Shown here piece by piece: positions 9,246 to 18,304 of a DNA stretch of 34,741 nucleotides (the first letter of the stretch is position 1; every line of letters begins with the position of its first letter). The position numbers and the translations under genes are program-made. The stretch is from an uncultured Eubacteriales bacterium (lineage in GTDB: Bacteria > Bacillota > Clostridia > Oscillospirales > Acutalibacteraceae): assembly GCA_934486705.1 (NCBI GenBank), contig CAKSQS010000024.1, positions 1 through 34,741 of the forward strand. Reading direction: 5' to 3'. The notes beneath the pieces were generated by a model that searched no databases, had not been told where the DNA came from, and was given only the letters and a program-made list of their open reading frames with translations.

Positions 9246-10625
9246 TTATTTACTCCATGAGGCGTATACGTCCGCTATCGACTGCTCTATCTGCGCCTTG
9301 CTTTTGCCCATTGCCTCGGCAAAGGTCGCCTTTCCGCTTGTTACCGAGCTTATTGCCTCGCCGTAGAGATTGCCCGCCTTTGTAAACCATATGCCCATTT
9401 CAAACAAGTTGTATTTTTTCTCAACATCAAGCATAATATCAACCGAATCCTCATCGCGGCAATAGGTTTCAAGCTCCGCGCGGGAGATTATATCCTCATA
9501 TCCCGGGTAAGGCTCTGTGAACAGGTCGAGTATATAAGCCTTTTCCTGTGCCAGCGGGTTATTTGCCGGCATAACATAGGTAGGAACATCGCCCGAAACC
9601 GAGGCATATCTTCCCTTGGCGTTTGAGCCCTTCGGAACAGGCACAAGACCGTAATCATCTTCCATATCAAGTATGTTTTCTCTTATAAGATAAAGCTGTG
9701 TTGCAGCCATGGCGACCTTGCCCTCGGAAAGCGCAAGAACGGGCGACTGCCATGTGAAGGTTTCGGGCGTCCAGCAAATATCGTATTTGCTGCCTATATC
9801 GCGCACAAGCTGAACCGCCTGCTGGCACTCTGCGCTGTCGCCCGTAAATTTCGGAACGCCGCTGCCGTCCACCGTGACGAACGAGCCGCCGTAGGAGGCT
9901 CTTATTGAATCGGACAGAAGCTCCATTCCGCCGAGCCCGTATCTGCCCGCGGTTTTATCGGTAGCCTTTGTTGCAATCTCGAGCATTTTATCCCATGTCC
10001 AGTTATCCTTTTTATAAAGCTCATAGGGGCTTTCCCAGCCGTTCTTTTCAAACATGGTTTTGTTAAAGGCTATAACATAACGCGGAACGGACTTGCCTAT
10101 TGCAAAGGAATAATGCCCGTTATTGAAAGCGCCCATGCTTACATTGCCCGAGTTCCACTTGCTTTCGTTTAAATCAACGGATTTTATGCTGTCCATATTC
10201 TGCAAATAGCCGTTGACAGCCAGGCTCGGAATAGTGCTTGTATAAACGCAGAGAAAATCCGCATAGGGCGCTCCCGCCGCAACGCTTGAGGTAAGCTTAT
10301 CGGTATCCCCCGAAATGTTCCATTCAAATTTACAGTTATATTTCTTTTCGAGGTATTTTATTCTCTCCCACTGCAATGTTGCCGCAGTGCTTGAGCCCTC
10401 GTCCTCCGGCTTTATTTCCCAAGGCGCTGCTATGCGTATGCTCTCGCCCTTTAAATCAAGCTTGGCATAGGGGTTTTCCTTGCCGTTATACTTCGCCTCG
10501 GGTACTGCGTCGGTTGAAACCTTGCCCGTTGTTCCGCCGCTGCCGGTATCCTTTGTGCCGCAGCCCGCCGCCGCGCATACCATTAAAGCCGCGGCTGCCA
10601 GTGCCGTTAATCTTTTGATTTTCAT
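9246..10625 (-). CDS. lipoprotein sugar-binding protein of ABC importer B (family 1)
   Basis: This 459-residue protein has a lipoprotein-type signal ending AAAGC with Cys22, followed by a Gly/Ser/Thr linker (GTKDTGSGGTTG). The rest matches family 1 extracellular solute-binding proteins of CUT1 importers: a first lobe with YADFLCVYTSTIPSLAVNGY, then RYVIAFNKTMFEKNGW, NWTWDKMLEIATKATDKTAGRYG, SEGKVAMAATQLYL and YGLVPVPKGSNA. It would deliver an oligosaccharide to the permease pair encoded just upstream (10652-12542). Position between that pair and the GH5 genes supports uptake of GH5 products. The ligand cannot be read from the sequence. Confidence 0.93.
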   Translation of the reverse strand: MKIKRLTALAAAALMVCAAAGCGTKDTGSGGTTGKVSTDAVPEAKYNGKENPYAKLDLKGESIRIAAPWEIKPEDEGSSTAATLQWERIKYLEKKYNCKFEWNISGDTDKLTSSVAAGAPYADFLCVYTSTIPSLAVNGYLQNMDSIKSVDLNESKWNSGNVSMGAFNNGHYSFAIGKSVPRYVIAFNKTMFEKNGWESPYELYKKDNWTWDKMLEIATKATDKTAGRYGLGGMELLSDSIRASYGGSFVTVDGSGVPKFTGDSAECQQAVQLVRDIGSKYDICWTPETFTWQSPVLALSEGKVAMAATQLYLIRENILDMEDDYGLVPVPKGSNAKGRYASVSGDVPTYVMPANNPLAQEKAYILDLFTEPYPGYEDIISRAELETYCRDEDSVDIMLDVEKKYNLFEMGIWFTKAGNLYGEAISSVTSGKATFAEAMGKSKAQIEQSIADVYASWSK

Positions 10626-10651
10626 AAAAATGACCTCCGTTATAAATTTTT

Positions 10652-11578
10652 TTAACCTACGATTCCCGAGCGCTCAACGCCCTGAACAAAGGTTTTATTG
10701 CAGCAAATGTAAAGAATTATAAGCGGCAAAACAAATATTATACTTGCCGCGCTTGAAATTTGCGAGACCTTTATAAACGATAATTTTGCGGCGTCTGCCA
10801 ACGGCTGATAGCTGTTTATGCTGTAAAGCTGCGCCGAAAGCACCTTAAAATCCGTAAAAAACATTTCCGAATAATATGTGTCGGTCCATTGCCAAACAAA
10901 GGTGAAAAGGAATACCGTTACCATCATTACCCTGGCTGACGGCAGCGCAATTTTCAGCATAATATCAAGATTTGAAGCGCCGTCCACCTCTGCCGCCTCG
11001 TCAAGCACACGCGGAAGATTTTTAAAATACTGTATAAGCAGGTAAATAAACAGTCCGCTTTTAAGCCCGTTTGCCGTTCCGTAAAGCAATAAAAGCGATA
11101 TGGGCTTATCCAGCATACTTACCGTGCTGCCCGTAATCAGCTTAAAAATGCCGAATATATCAAAGCTTCGGAAGGTGGTGTATATCGGCAGGGATATAAG
11201 CACGGGCGGAATTAAGAAGGTTAGCAGCACGCAGAAATAAACCGCCTTTTTACCGAAAAAATCAAATTTCGCAATGCTGTATGCCGTCATTGTACATGAA
11301 GCCACATGCACCGCGGCTGCCGCCACGCAGAACAGAACCGTTCTTATAAAGGTGGGAAAATAGTCCATCTGGGCGGCAGCCTCGGAAAAGGCATCAAACA
11401 CAAAATGCTTGGGCAGAAAAATAATGGATGTATCAAGCAGATCGTCGTTTGAGCGAAAGGCTATCGCTATTTTATTGAGCTGCGGGTACAAAATCATAAA
11501 AATAAGTCCCGAAAGAAACGCGTATTTGAATATAAGGAAAAGCAGACCCTTAAGCTTTGCTTTGTTAACGTTCGCCAT
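10652..11578 (-). CDS. CUT1 ABC importer permease (MalG/UgpE type), importer B
   Basis: This 308-residue inner-membrane permease has about six hydrophobic segments, beginning with LLFLIFKYAFLSGLIFMILYP. The cytoplasmic EAA loop for docking the ATPase is LDEAAEVDGASNLDIMLKIALP, with the typical EAA and Gly spacing. The C-terminus ends VQGVERSGIVG, as in MalG-type partners. The gene lies 7 bases downstream of the MalF-type partner and 26 bases upstream of the binding-protein gene. No ATPase gene is present in the window, so a shared MsmX-type ATPase encoded elsewhere is expected. Confidence 0.93.
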   Translation of the reverse strand: MANVNKAKLKGLLFLIFKYAFLSGLIFMILYPQLNKIAIAFRSNDDLLDTSIIFLPKHFVFDAFSEAAAQMDYFPTFIRTVLFCVAAAAVHVASCTMTAYSIAKFDFFGKKAVYFCVLLTFLIPPVLISLPIYTTFRSFDIFGIFKLITGSTVSMLDKPISLLLLYGTANGLKSGLFIYLLIQYFKNLPRVLDEAAEVDGASNLDIMLKIALPSARVMMVTVFLFTFVWQWTDTYYSEMFFTDFKVLSAQLYSINSYQPLADAAKLSFIKVSQISSAASIIFVLPLIILYICCNKTFVQGVERSGIVG

Positions 11579-11585
11579 TATTTCA

Positions 11586-12542
11586 CTACCTTTCCTGATA
11601 TACTATAAGATTGCCCTTAACGAATATAAGCGCTATTAGCCCGAGGCAAAGCGAGATCATAAGAAAATAAAGCCAGGACATTGCAGAGGAAAGTCCGTAA
11701 TCCATCTGCGAGCCGCCCGCAACCCCTCTTATATACTGAACAAGGGCGTTATTTGAACGCGTAAAGGAATCCACCACGGTATATATGGTGCAAACGAAAA
11801 TGTACGGGCTTATCATGGGAATGGTGATTTTCCAGAAATCCTCCCAGGCGGTTGCTCCCTCTATTGCCGAAGCCTCGTAAAGGCTCGGCGGTATAGACTG
11901 CCACGCGGCTATCATAAGGGTTATTTGAACGCCGGACGAAGTAAGCACCGTATAAAAGCTGCCTATTACCGACGACATATACCCCGTGACCTTATCGGGC
12001 ATATTAAGGCTTAACAAAAGCTCTTTAAGCCCCAGTGTCGTGGAGTAGGTCGCCGAGCTGTCGGAGGACTCCGCCGAGCTTGCCAATGCCATTGCCCCCT
12101 GATTCAGCAAATAATCGGTGCTTTCAAGCTGCAAAAGCACTCCGGTTGAAATAATTACGGGTAAAAACAGCATTACTCTCGCAAAATCTCTGCCGGGAAA
12201 TTCCTTGCTTAAAAGCGTTGCGGCAAAAAGGCTGAAAAATAAAATCAGCGGTACATTGAGCGCAAGCTCGTAAAGAGAAGAAAGCAGCTTTGAGCGAAAA
12301 TCGGTATCTACAAACAGCGCCTTGTAATAATTGCCGAAGCCCTTGAATTTATAAATCACCTCAAGCCCCGAAAGATTCATATCGTTAAGCGAATATTTGA
12401 AAGAAAGTATCAGCGGTCGCAAAAAGAAAAGTATGAATCCTACGGCAAAGGGAATCAGCAGCAATACGGCGAAAAGCTTTTTTCCTGCCGAGGCAGATAT
12501 TTTTCTTTTGGGTTGTGATTTGATCATATTGCTCCGGTTCAC
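11586..12542 (-). CDS. CUT1 ABC importer permease (MalF/UgpA type), importer B
   Basis: This membrane permease has hydrophobic segments beginning LFAVLLLIPFAVGFILFF and the EAA loop LYEASAIEGATAWEDFWKIT, the usual docking site for the transport ATPase. An extracytoplasmic region around residues 130-190 is rich in Ser and Ala (ALASSAESSDSSATYSTT). The longest start is GTG at 12542, one base after the DUF5696 stop. An ATG at 12527 with GGAG four bases upstream is an alternative giving MIKSQPKRK. Pairs with the gene at 10652-11578. Confidence 0.92.
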   Translation of the reverse strand: MNRSNMIKSQPKRKISASAGKKLFAVLLLIPFAVGFILFFLRPLILSFKYSLNDMNLSGLEVIYKFKGFGNYYKALFVDTDFRSKLLSSLYELALNVPLILFFSLFAATLLSKEFPGRDFARVMLFLPVIISTGVLLQLESTDYLLNQGAMALASSAESSDSSATYSTTLGLKELLLSLNMPDKVTGYMSSVIGSFYTVLTSSGVQITLMIAAWQSIPPSLYEASAIEGATAWEDFWKITIPMISPYIFVCTIYTVVDSFTRSNNALVQYIRGVAGGSQMDYGLSSAMSWLYFLMISLCLGLIALIFVKGNLIVYQER

Positions 12543-12543
12543 C

Positions 12544-15165
12544 TCATTTTACTATAAGATAATTGCGCGCCCTTACCGTACCGAAATCGGCTGTAAAGTC
12601 TGTATCGGAAAAGTTTACGTATACCTGCAGTCCGTTATATACGGTCTTGGTAACATCGTTTGTCAGATATGAAAAATCAAGCATTTCCTTGCCCGCCGCA
12701 GCGTTTATTAACGGGTACAAAAACTCCGAGCCTTCAATCACCGAGGTCTTTACGCCGCTCCATTCGGTATTGTAAAACCCTGTATAATCCGTAAGTTTCA
12801 GCTCGGATGAGCTTTTTGCGGAAACCGTCGCCTTTATATGCGCGCCAGTTGCGGCGCTGTAAAGCAAAAGGTATTCTTCGTCCGCCGCAAGGGAGATATC
12901 TCCGTAGCTGTAGGGCACATATCCGTGCAGCACCATTTGATAAAACGGAACGGAGCGGTCTGTAAGCGCGTATTCGTTGGACCTGTAGGGTGCGTCGGTT
13001 ATATACGACGCCGTACCGATTATATATCCGTTTCCGCCGCCGTACATAAGCGCGGCGCCCGCTTTTCCGAGCTTTTCCGCTCCCTTGGCAAATTCTGCGG
13101 CGGTGCCTGACTTTGTACGGAAATTTTCGGCGTCCGTATCGCTGTATACCTCGCCGCCTATATTTCTGAACGCAATGCCGTCGGCAAAGAGAGAATTAAA
13201 ATTCTTTACAAGCGCCGAAAAGTATTTTTCAAAACGCGCGGGCGCTAAAAGATAATGCGGATTTTTAACAAAGTAAAAGCTGACCGGATCTCTGTCAAAA
13301 AATGCGGTATGCTTTTCATTGAGCGACGCTGCCGAGTCCGAAGACTTATCAAAGCCGTAAAAAAGCCCTGTTTTACAGACTCTTGTAAACGAAAGGTCAT
13401 AGTAAAGCTTTCCGCCGTTTGAATTTACCGCGTTTTTAAGCGCAGCCGCCTGCTTTCGGCTGCCGAGCCCCCGCACAGTCTTAAGCCTTTTTGCCGCCGA
13501 CTGCTTATACCCGCCGTTAAGCGCGGCCGAGTATTTCACATCCGCCGAAATTCCCGAACTTTTAAGCTCCTCGGTTATTGAAAGAGCCTCGCTGTAATCC
13601 GTCATTATAAGTCCGCTTTTCTTGGGTATTCCCAAAAACGAGCTTATGCGGTCATAAGAGCCCATAATATCAAGCAGCAGCGGATTGGTGTTTTCATCGG
13701 TTTTTGAAGAATCAAGCGTTCCGTTACGCTTCAGCACCCCGCGAACAGCAGCCGCCATATCCGAATAACCGTTTTCACCGTCCGCAAGGAAAAAGTAATC
13801 CACCGTGTCCCTGCCCGAAAGCCTGTCACCCTGTATTCTTACGGCGTACACCGTTCCGTTGCCCGAGGTGGTCCAATCCTGGCTTACCATTTCTTTTTTA
13901 TAGCCGAACAGCTTAAAAACGCACGAAGCACGGTTTGTATCGGAGGTCTTGCCCGAAATATCCGCCGTGACCGAGGCGTCCGCCGCTATACTGCTTATAT
14001 AGGCGAGCTTTCCGCCGCCGTTAAGGCTTATACCGTAAGCGGGAATAAGCGCCGACAGCTCCTTTTCCCTTTCAAAGTTTTCATTGTATAGAGGGTCTGT
14101 TCCGTAAACAGGCACGGAGTATGAATCCGCATTCACCTTACCGTTATTAAGATTTATTATTGAGCCGCTGCCGTCGGGTAAAAGCATATACCCGCTTTCA
14201 TTACTGCTGCCGCGCATAAGGTACGGGCACAGCTCGATATATACAGGCAACGCCTTTGAGCCGTAGCGCATACCTTCGCGGTCAAGCGAAACCGAAAAAC
14301 GGTCATCGTAAAGCTTTATTTCAATCGGCACGCGGAAAACGGTGTATTCCTCTTCCTCCGAATCGGACATTACAGCCGCCGTGTCACTCTTCTTATCCTC
14401 CTCAGTATAGCCGATCTTTTTAAGCAGACTTTCAAGCTTACGGTAAACAAAGTCCTTTTTGTTGTTCAGTATGTAAACATCCTCTTTTGTGCAGGTAGGG
14501 TAAAGCTTTATATATTTTTCGCGCTCGCTGCCGTAGTATTTTTCTATATTGAATTTAGCATATCTGTTGGCAAACTCGCGCGCGTCGGCGTCGCTTAATT
14601 TACCGAGTATTTCCTTGTACCGCTTGCCCGAAAGCGCATCGGGTACGGTGTAGGTCTTCGGTATTTTTCCTATCACATAGGTAATTCTTATGCCGTTTTC
14701 TGTATTCTCGGCATATATTCCCCCACCTGACTGTATACCGTCGTACGATGTGTATACAGATGTATTCCCCGTAGACGTATTGACTGCCGTTAAAACAAAG
14801 CTTGAAAGCATTTCGGATTTTGTCTGCTCGTTATACGGGTGCGCGTTTTCAATTTCCTCTTGCGGTATAAGCGTGGTCGCATACTGACCGGTCTTTCCGT
14901 CATATATCGCCGCGCCGCCCGTTTCGCGGTTATAAAAGAGCTTAAAGCGCTTATTTTCCGCAACCGCCTCGTAGCCGCGGTAGGGCGAAGAGGTATTGCC
15001 TGAGCTTTTCAGGGAGTCCCCGCTTATTTTGTAATCCTCCGATGAAATATTGCCGTACTTCTTTTTGCCCGAATCGGATGACGCTGCCGTTACGAGTAAT
15101 ACGGCGGCGAGAACCGCCGAGAGCAGCGGTATCAATTTCATACAAAGCTTTTTTGAAAATTTCAA
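12544..15165 (-). CDS. DUF5696-type exported protein
   Basis: This 873-residue protein has a hydrophobic N-terminus (LIPLLSAVLAAVLLVTAASS) acting as signal or anchor. I recognise the DUF5696 type by YMLLPDGSGSIINLNNGK and, in the second half, LIMTDYSEALSITEELKSSG followed by an alternating helix-strand pattern. The family has no established function and usually sits beside CUT1 importers in Clostridia and Paenibacillus. The second half (about 490-800) could be a barrel-like domain related to glycosidases, which is inference. The start is probably TTG at 15165: AGGGGG lies eight bases upstream, while the first ATG (15141) has no ribosome site. The gene follows the NHL-Yip1 gene by 12 bases. 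An outside-facing role in substrate handling is suggested by context only. Confidence 0.82.
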   Translation of the reverse strand: MKFSKKLCMKLIPLLSAVLAAVLLVTAASSDSGKKKYGNISSEDYKISGDSLKSSGNTSSPYRGYEAVAENKRFKLFYNRETGGAAIYDGKTGQYATTLIPQEEIENAHPYNEQTKSEMLSSFVLTAVNTSTGNTSVYTSYDGIQSGGGIYAENTENGIRITYVIGKIPKTYTVPDALSGKRYKEILGKLSDADAREFANRYAKFNIEKYYGSEREKYIKLYPTCTKEDVYILNNKKDFVYRKLESLLKKIGYTEEDKKSDTAAVMSDSEEEEYTVFRVPIEIKLYDDRFSVSLDREGMRYGSKALPVYIELCPYLMRGSSNESGYMLLPDGSGSIINLNNGKVNADSYSVPVYGTDPLYNENFEREKELSALIPAYGISLNGGGKLAYISSIAADASVTADISGKTSDTNRASCVFKLFGYKKEMVSQDWTTSGNGTVYAVRIQGDRLSGRDTVDYFFLADGENGYSDMAAAVRGVLKRNGTLDSSKTDENTNPLLLDIMGSYDRISSFLGIPKKSGLIMTDYSEALSITEELKSSGISADVKYSAALNGGYKQSAAKRLKTVRGLGSRKQAAALKNAVNSNGGKLYYDLSFTRVCKTGLFYGFDKSSDSAASLNEKHTAFFDRDPVSFYFVKNPHYLLAPARFEKYFSALVKNFNSLFADGIAFRNIGGEVYSDTDAENFRTKSGTAAEFAKGAEKLGKAGAALMYGGGNGYIIGTASYITDAPYRSNEYALTDRSVPFYQMVLHGYVPYSYGDISLAADEEYLLLYSAATGAHIKATVSAKSSSELKLTDYTGFYNTEWSGVKTSVIEGSEFLYPLINAAAGKEMLDFSYLTNDVTKTVYNGLQVYVNFSDTDFTADFGTVRARNYLIVK

Positions 15166-15177
15166 GCGGTTCGCCCC

Positions 15178-17409
15178 CTATCTTATACTCAAATCGTAAT
15201 AAAGCATTTTAATAAAATCGATTATCTGCGATATAACGTCATAGAAAAACAGCGCTATAAACACAATAATGACAATACATATAACGGTGCAGATAAGCGA
15301 TACCACCGCTTTCAGCGCCGTGTAATCATGCACCGTAACGGTTGCGGCAAAGAAAAGGAAGAGCATCCACACCGTGCCTACGGTGCTAAGCACGGTCATT
15401 ATCGCCGCCTCGTCCGTTGTGCAAATATGAGAAAGCGCAAAATTTATAAAATTTGCGGCAGTAAGCGGAACGGTACTGCACCCCGTAAACACAAGAATAT
15501 CCTTTAACGTACCCTTGCCGTCAAACAGTGTTATAAGACACCAGTTTGCCGCTATAAAAAGGAAATACGGCAATATAACGGTAAGATATGTAAAAACAAT
15601 GTTTTCATAGCGTATATCGGTATAGTTAAAGCAATATCCCGAAGCATTTGAAAGCAACACCGAGGAAACGCCGAGCAGCAGTATCTGAACAATTGCAAGC
15701 GCGGGCGAGCCCTCGTTCTCGTTTTTGAGGGAATAAAAGCCCGAAAACGGGTGAATCAACGTTTTAAAGCAGGCGTTGCTTTTGCGCGCGGCAGTGCCTA
15801 AAGCCCCGTTTGCCGCAGCCAAACGCCGCATACCCTTTTTCACTGCGGAAAGCGCCGCGAAGATAAGTATTATACCAAGCGCTACCCAAAGAAAATTCCG
15901 ACCTATAAAATCATCACGGTATATTTTGAAAGCCTGATTGTAATACTCGTGGTTTGATGCAAGCTTAAAATAGTGCATGGCGTTTTCCGCCTTTTCCGCG
16001 TCAAGATATGCCTTGCCTATAGCGTCGTATGCGGGTTCGCAGTTGGTATTTTTTGCAAGCACCTTATTCCAAAGCTCAAGCGAACCGTCAACATCACCGT
16101 CGTACTGCGCGGCGGCAGCGGCAAGCAAAAGCTTTCCGTATTTGGTCGGCTCGCATACGCTTACCGTGCCGTTGAACGAATTGAGAACGTAAAGCTTACC
16201 GCCGCAATATTCAACAGCCTGCGGATTTGAAAAGGAGTCCTGTCTTCCGCCGGAGCTGCCGAAAGCGCAAAACAGGTTTCCGTCGTAATCATATATAAAT
16301 ATGCGTCCCCTGTTTTCATCAAGAGCGGCGTACATTCCGTTCTGCATTGCGGCAATATCGGTAAATCTGCTTGAACCCGTTACCGTGACCTGGTTTCTTG
16401 TAACCGTCGTTGTAAGCTTCGGCGCGCCGTTGATATTTATATTCGGAATAAGAATATCGCCTATCGGTGAAAAAGCGCCGCGGCGACGTAAAACATCCGA
16501 ACCGGACGCATTCAGGCGTCTTACCGTTTCGGCAGTGCTTTTACCCGAGGACTGCGCGCCCTTTCCAACCTGAGAGGAGATAAGCGAGTTTAAATCGCTC
16601 TGATTAAATGTAGAGGTCGTTACATATATAAAGCCCTCGCCGTCTATATCCACCCCGGAATACTCCGTAGGCACAAACGATTGCATTCTGGCGCGCTGCG
16701 CTTTTGTTGAAAATTTGCGTACAAGCAGCTGAAAAGCGTCGTACTTTACTGCGGGCGCACCGATAAATCCCTGAAATTCCCCGTTTTTATTAAGCTGTAT
16801 AAACCCCTGGTTTACATTCTCGGCGGTGACGTATATGCGCTCCGATGAATCCACGGCAAATCTCTTAGGTCTATAAGCGTATGAAACGCCGTCGTCGGCA
16901 AGCTGCTTTATTACGGGTTTTTCAAAAATCCTTATAAGCTCTCTCTGCGCGTTCAGCTTGTATATCCTGCCGTTTCCCACAGGCTCGCCGTTTTCATTCA
17001 GCTCGCCCGCGTCCGAAATATAGCAGCAGCCGTTTTCCGTTTGCAGAATGCTGTGCGGCAGGCTTAAGGAATACTCTTTTCCGTCAAAGGTCAGGTTTTT
17101 AATGCTCCAAAGCTCTTTTCCGCCGTTATCAAGGCAAAGCACACGATTGTTTTCGCTGTCGGCAATAAGCAGATTACCCTCCTTGTCGGTTGAAATATCG
17201 GTAGGGTATTTTGCGGCTCTACCGTCGCTTCCGATAATTTTAATGTTTTCCGTAACGGTATATACATCGGGCGAGCCTACCATATCGCCGCTGCGGGTGT
17301 ATGTATATGTGGAATACGGCAGACCTTCATCCTCTGCCGCAATCGACAATGCTGCCGTAAAAACCAATGCCAAAAGGGCTGCCGCCGTTTTAAATATTTT
17401 TTTATTCAC
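15178..17409 (-). CDS. NHL-repeat, TPR and Yip1-domain membrane protein
   Basis: This protein of about 743 residues has a signal or anchor (IFKTAAALLALVFTAALSIA), then an NHL/SMP-type beta-propeller (about 55-420) with blades such as PTDISTDKEGNLLIADSENNRVLCLD, FAVDSSERIYVT, VDIDGEGFIYVTTS and NPQAVEYCGGKLYVLN. A short TPR-like stretch (about 425-495) and a membrane helix follow (about 505-522). The C-terminal ~180 residues hold about five further hydrophobic segments of the Yip1 type. The propeller should face outside. I prefer the GTG at 17409, with GAGGGG upstream, over the ATG at 17424, whose purine stretch abuts it. The ATG version would overlap the permease stop as ATGA. Such NHL-Yip1 proteins recur beside DUF5696 and CUT1 permeases, so it may be an accessory transporter or sensor. 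Its real function is unknown. Confidence 0.82.
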   Translation of the reverse strand: MNKKIFKTAAALLALVFTAALSIAAEDEGLPYSTYTYTRSGDMVGSPDVYTVTENIKIIGSDGRAAKYPTDISTDKEGNLLIADSENNRVLCLDNGGKELWSIKNLTFDGKEYSLSLPHSILQTENGCCYISDAGELNENGEPVGNGRIYKLNAQRELIRIFEKPVIKQLADDGVSYAYRPKRFAVDSSERIYVTAENVNQGFIQLNKNGEFQGFIGAPAVKYDAFQLLVRKFSTKAQRARMQSFVPTEYSGVDIDGEGFIYVTTSTFNQSDLNSLISSQVGKGAQSSGKSTAETVRRLNASGSDVLRRRGAFSPIGDILIPNININGAPKLTTTVTRNQVTVTGSSRFTDIAAMQNGMYAALDENRGRIFIYDYDGNLFCAFGSSGGRQDSFSNPQAVEYCGGKLYVLNSFNGTVSVCEPTKYGKLLLAAAAAQYDGDVDGSLELWNKVLAKNTNCEPAYDAIGKAYLDAEKAENAMHYFKLASNHEYYNQAFKIYRDDFIGRNFLWVALGIILIFAALSAVKKGMRRLAAANGALGTAARKSNACFKTLIHPFSGFYSLKNENEGSPALAIVQILLLGVSSVLLSNASGYCFNYTDIRYENIVFTYLTVILPYFLFIAANWCLITLFDGKGTLKDILVFTGCSTVPLTAANFINFALSHICTTDEAAIMTVLSTVGTVWMLFLFFAATVTVHDYTALKAVVSLICTVICIVIIVFIALFFYDVISQIIDFIKMLYYDLSIR

Positions 17410-17420
17410 GGTAAAACCCC

Positions 17421-18302
17421 TCATTCCTTTATACCCGAAGCCGCCATTGTCTCAACAACATTGCTCTGACTTATTATAAATGTGACTATCGGTACTATCA
17501 TAACTATTATCGACGCGGCAGACGCTACGCCCGCGCGGGATATTCCGCTTGCGGTTATCTGCGAAAGCGCGTAGGATACCGTCTTCCTTGTCTCGCTTAT
17601 TAAATATGTTCCGCCGTCGGTATTCCAAAGCGCCTGAATATCAAATATTATAAGGGTTATCCATGCCGGTTTTACCATAGGCATAACTATACTGCGGTAT
17701 GTGCGTAAAAGCCCCGCGCCGTCCACCGCAGCCGATTCAAGAACCGCGTTAGGTATCATTGAATCCATAAATTGCTTCATAAGGAATACGCCCATTGAAG
17801 AACCGAGCGCAGGTATTATTACCGACCACAGAGTATCGAGCAATCTCAGCTCGGATATTGTAATGTAGTTGATTATTCCGGTTATCTGGCTTATAAACAT
17901 AAGCGACATCTGAACCGCCGCAAATATAAACCTTCTGCCCGGAAATTCGTACTTTGAAAGCGCCATTCCCGCGAGCGAGGCAAAAACTATATGACCGAAC
18001 GTGCCCGCCGCGGTTATAATAAGCGTGTTCCATATGTATCTTGAAAACGGAACGGATGAGCCCGACATAAGCACAAACAGCTGCGTAAAGTTATCGGTTG
18101 TGGGTTCTCTTACAAAAAGCTTAGGCGGATATATAAACAGCTCGTTTAGAGGTTTAAAGGCATTGTTTACCGCATAAACAAACGGGAAAAGCATTACCGT
18201 TCCCAAAAGCAGCAGAAAAACAAAGCTTATAAAATTTCCCGCGCCCGAGCGGTTAAGCTTATTATGCCGTTTAGCCGGCTTTTTTTCTTTTTTCTTTGCC
18301 AT
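17421..18302 (-). CDS. CUT1 ABC importer permease (MalG/LplC type), importer A
   Basis: This 293-residue permease has a basic N-terminus (MAKKKEKKPAKRHNKLNRS) and about six membrane segments starting FISFVFLLLLGTVMLFPFVYA. The EAA loop is LESAAVDGAGLLRTYRSIVMP. The C-terminus VVETMAASGIKE is typical of LplC/YtcP-like partners of oligosaccharide importers. Its start is two bases after the stop of its partner gene (18305-19222), so the two subunits are probably translated together. Confidence 0.93.
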   Translation of the reverse strand: MAKKKEKKPAKRHNKLNRSGAGNFISFVFLLLLGTVMLFPFVYAVNNAFKPLNELFIYPPKLFVREPTTDNFTQLFVLMSGSSVPFSRYIWNTLIITAAGTFGHIVFASLAGMALSKYEFPGRRFIFAAVQMSLMFISQITGIINYITISELRLLDTLWSVIIPALGSSMGVFLMKQFMDSMIPNAVLESAAVDGAGLLRTYRSIVMPMVKPAWITLIIFDIQALWNTDGGTYLISETRKTVSYALSQITASGISRAGVASAASIIVMIVPIVTFIISQSNVVETMAASGIKE

Positions 18303-18304
18303 TT

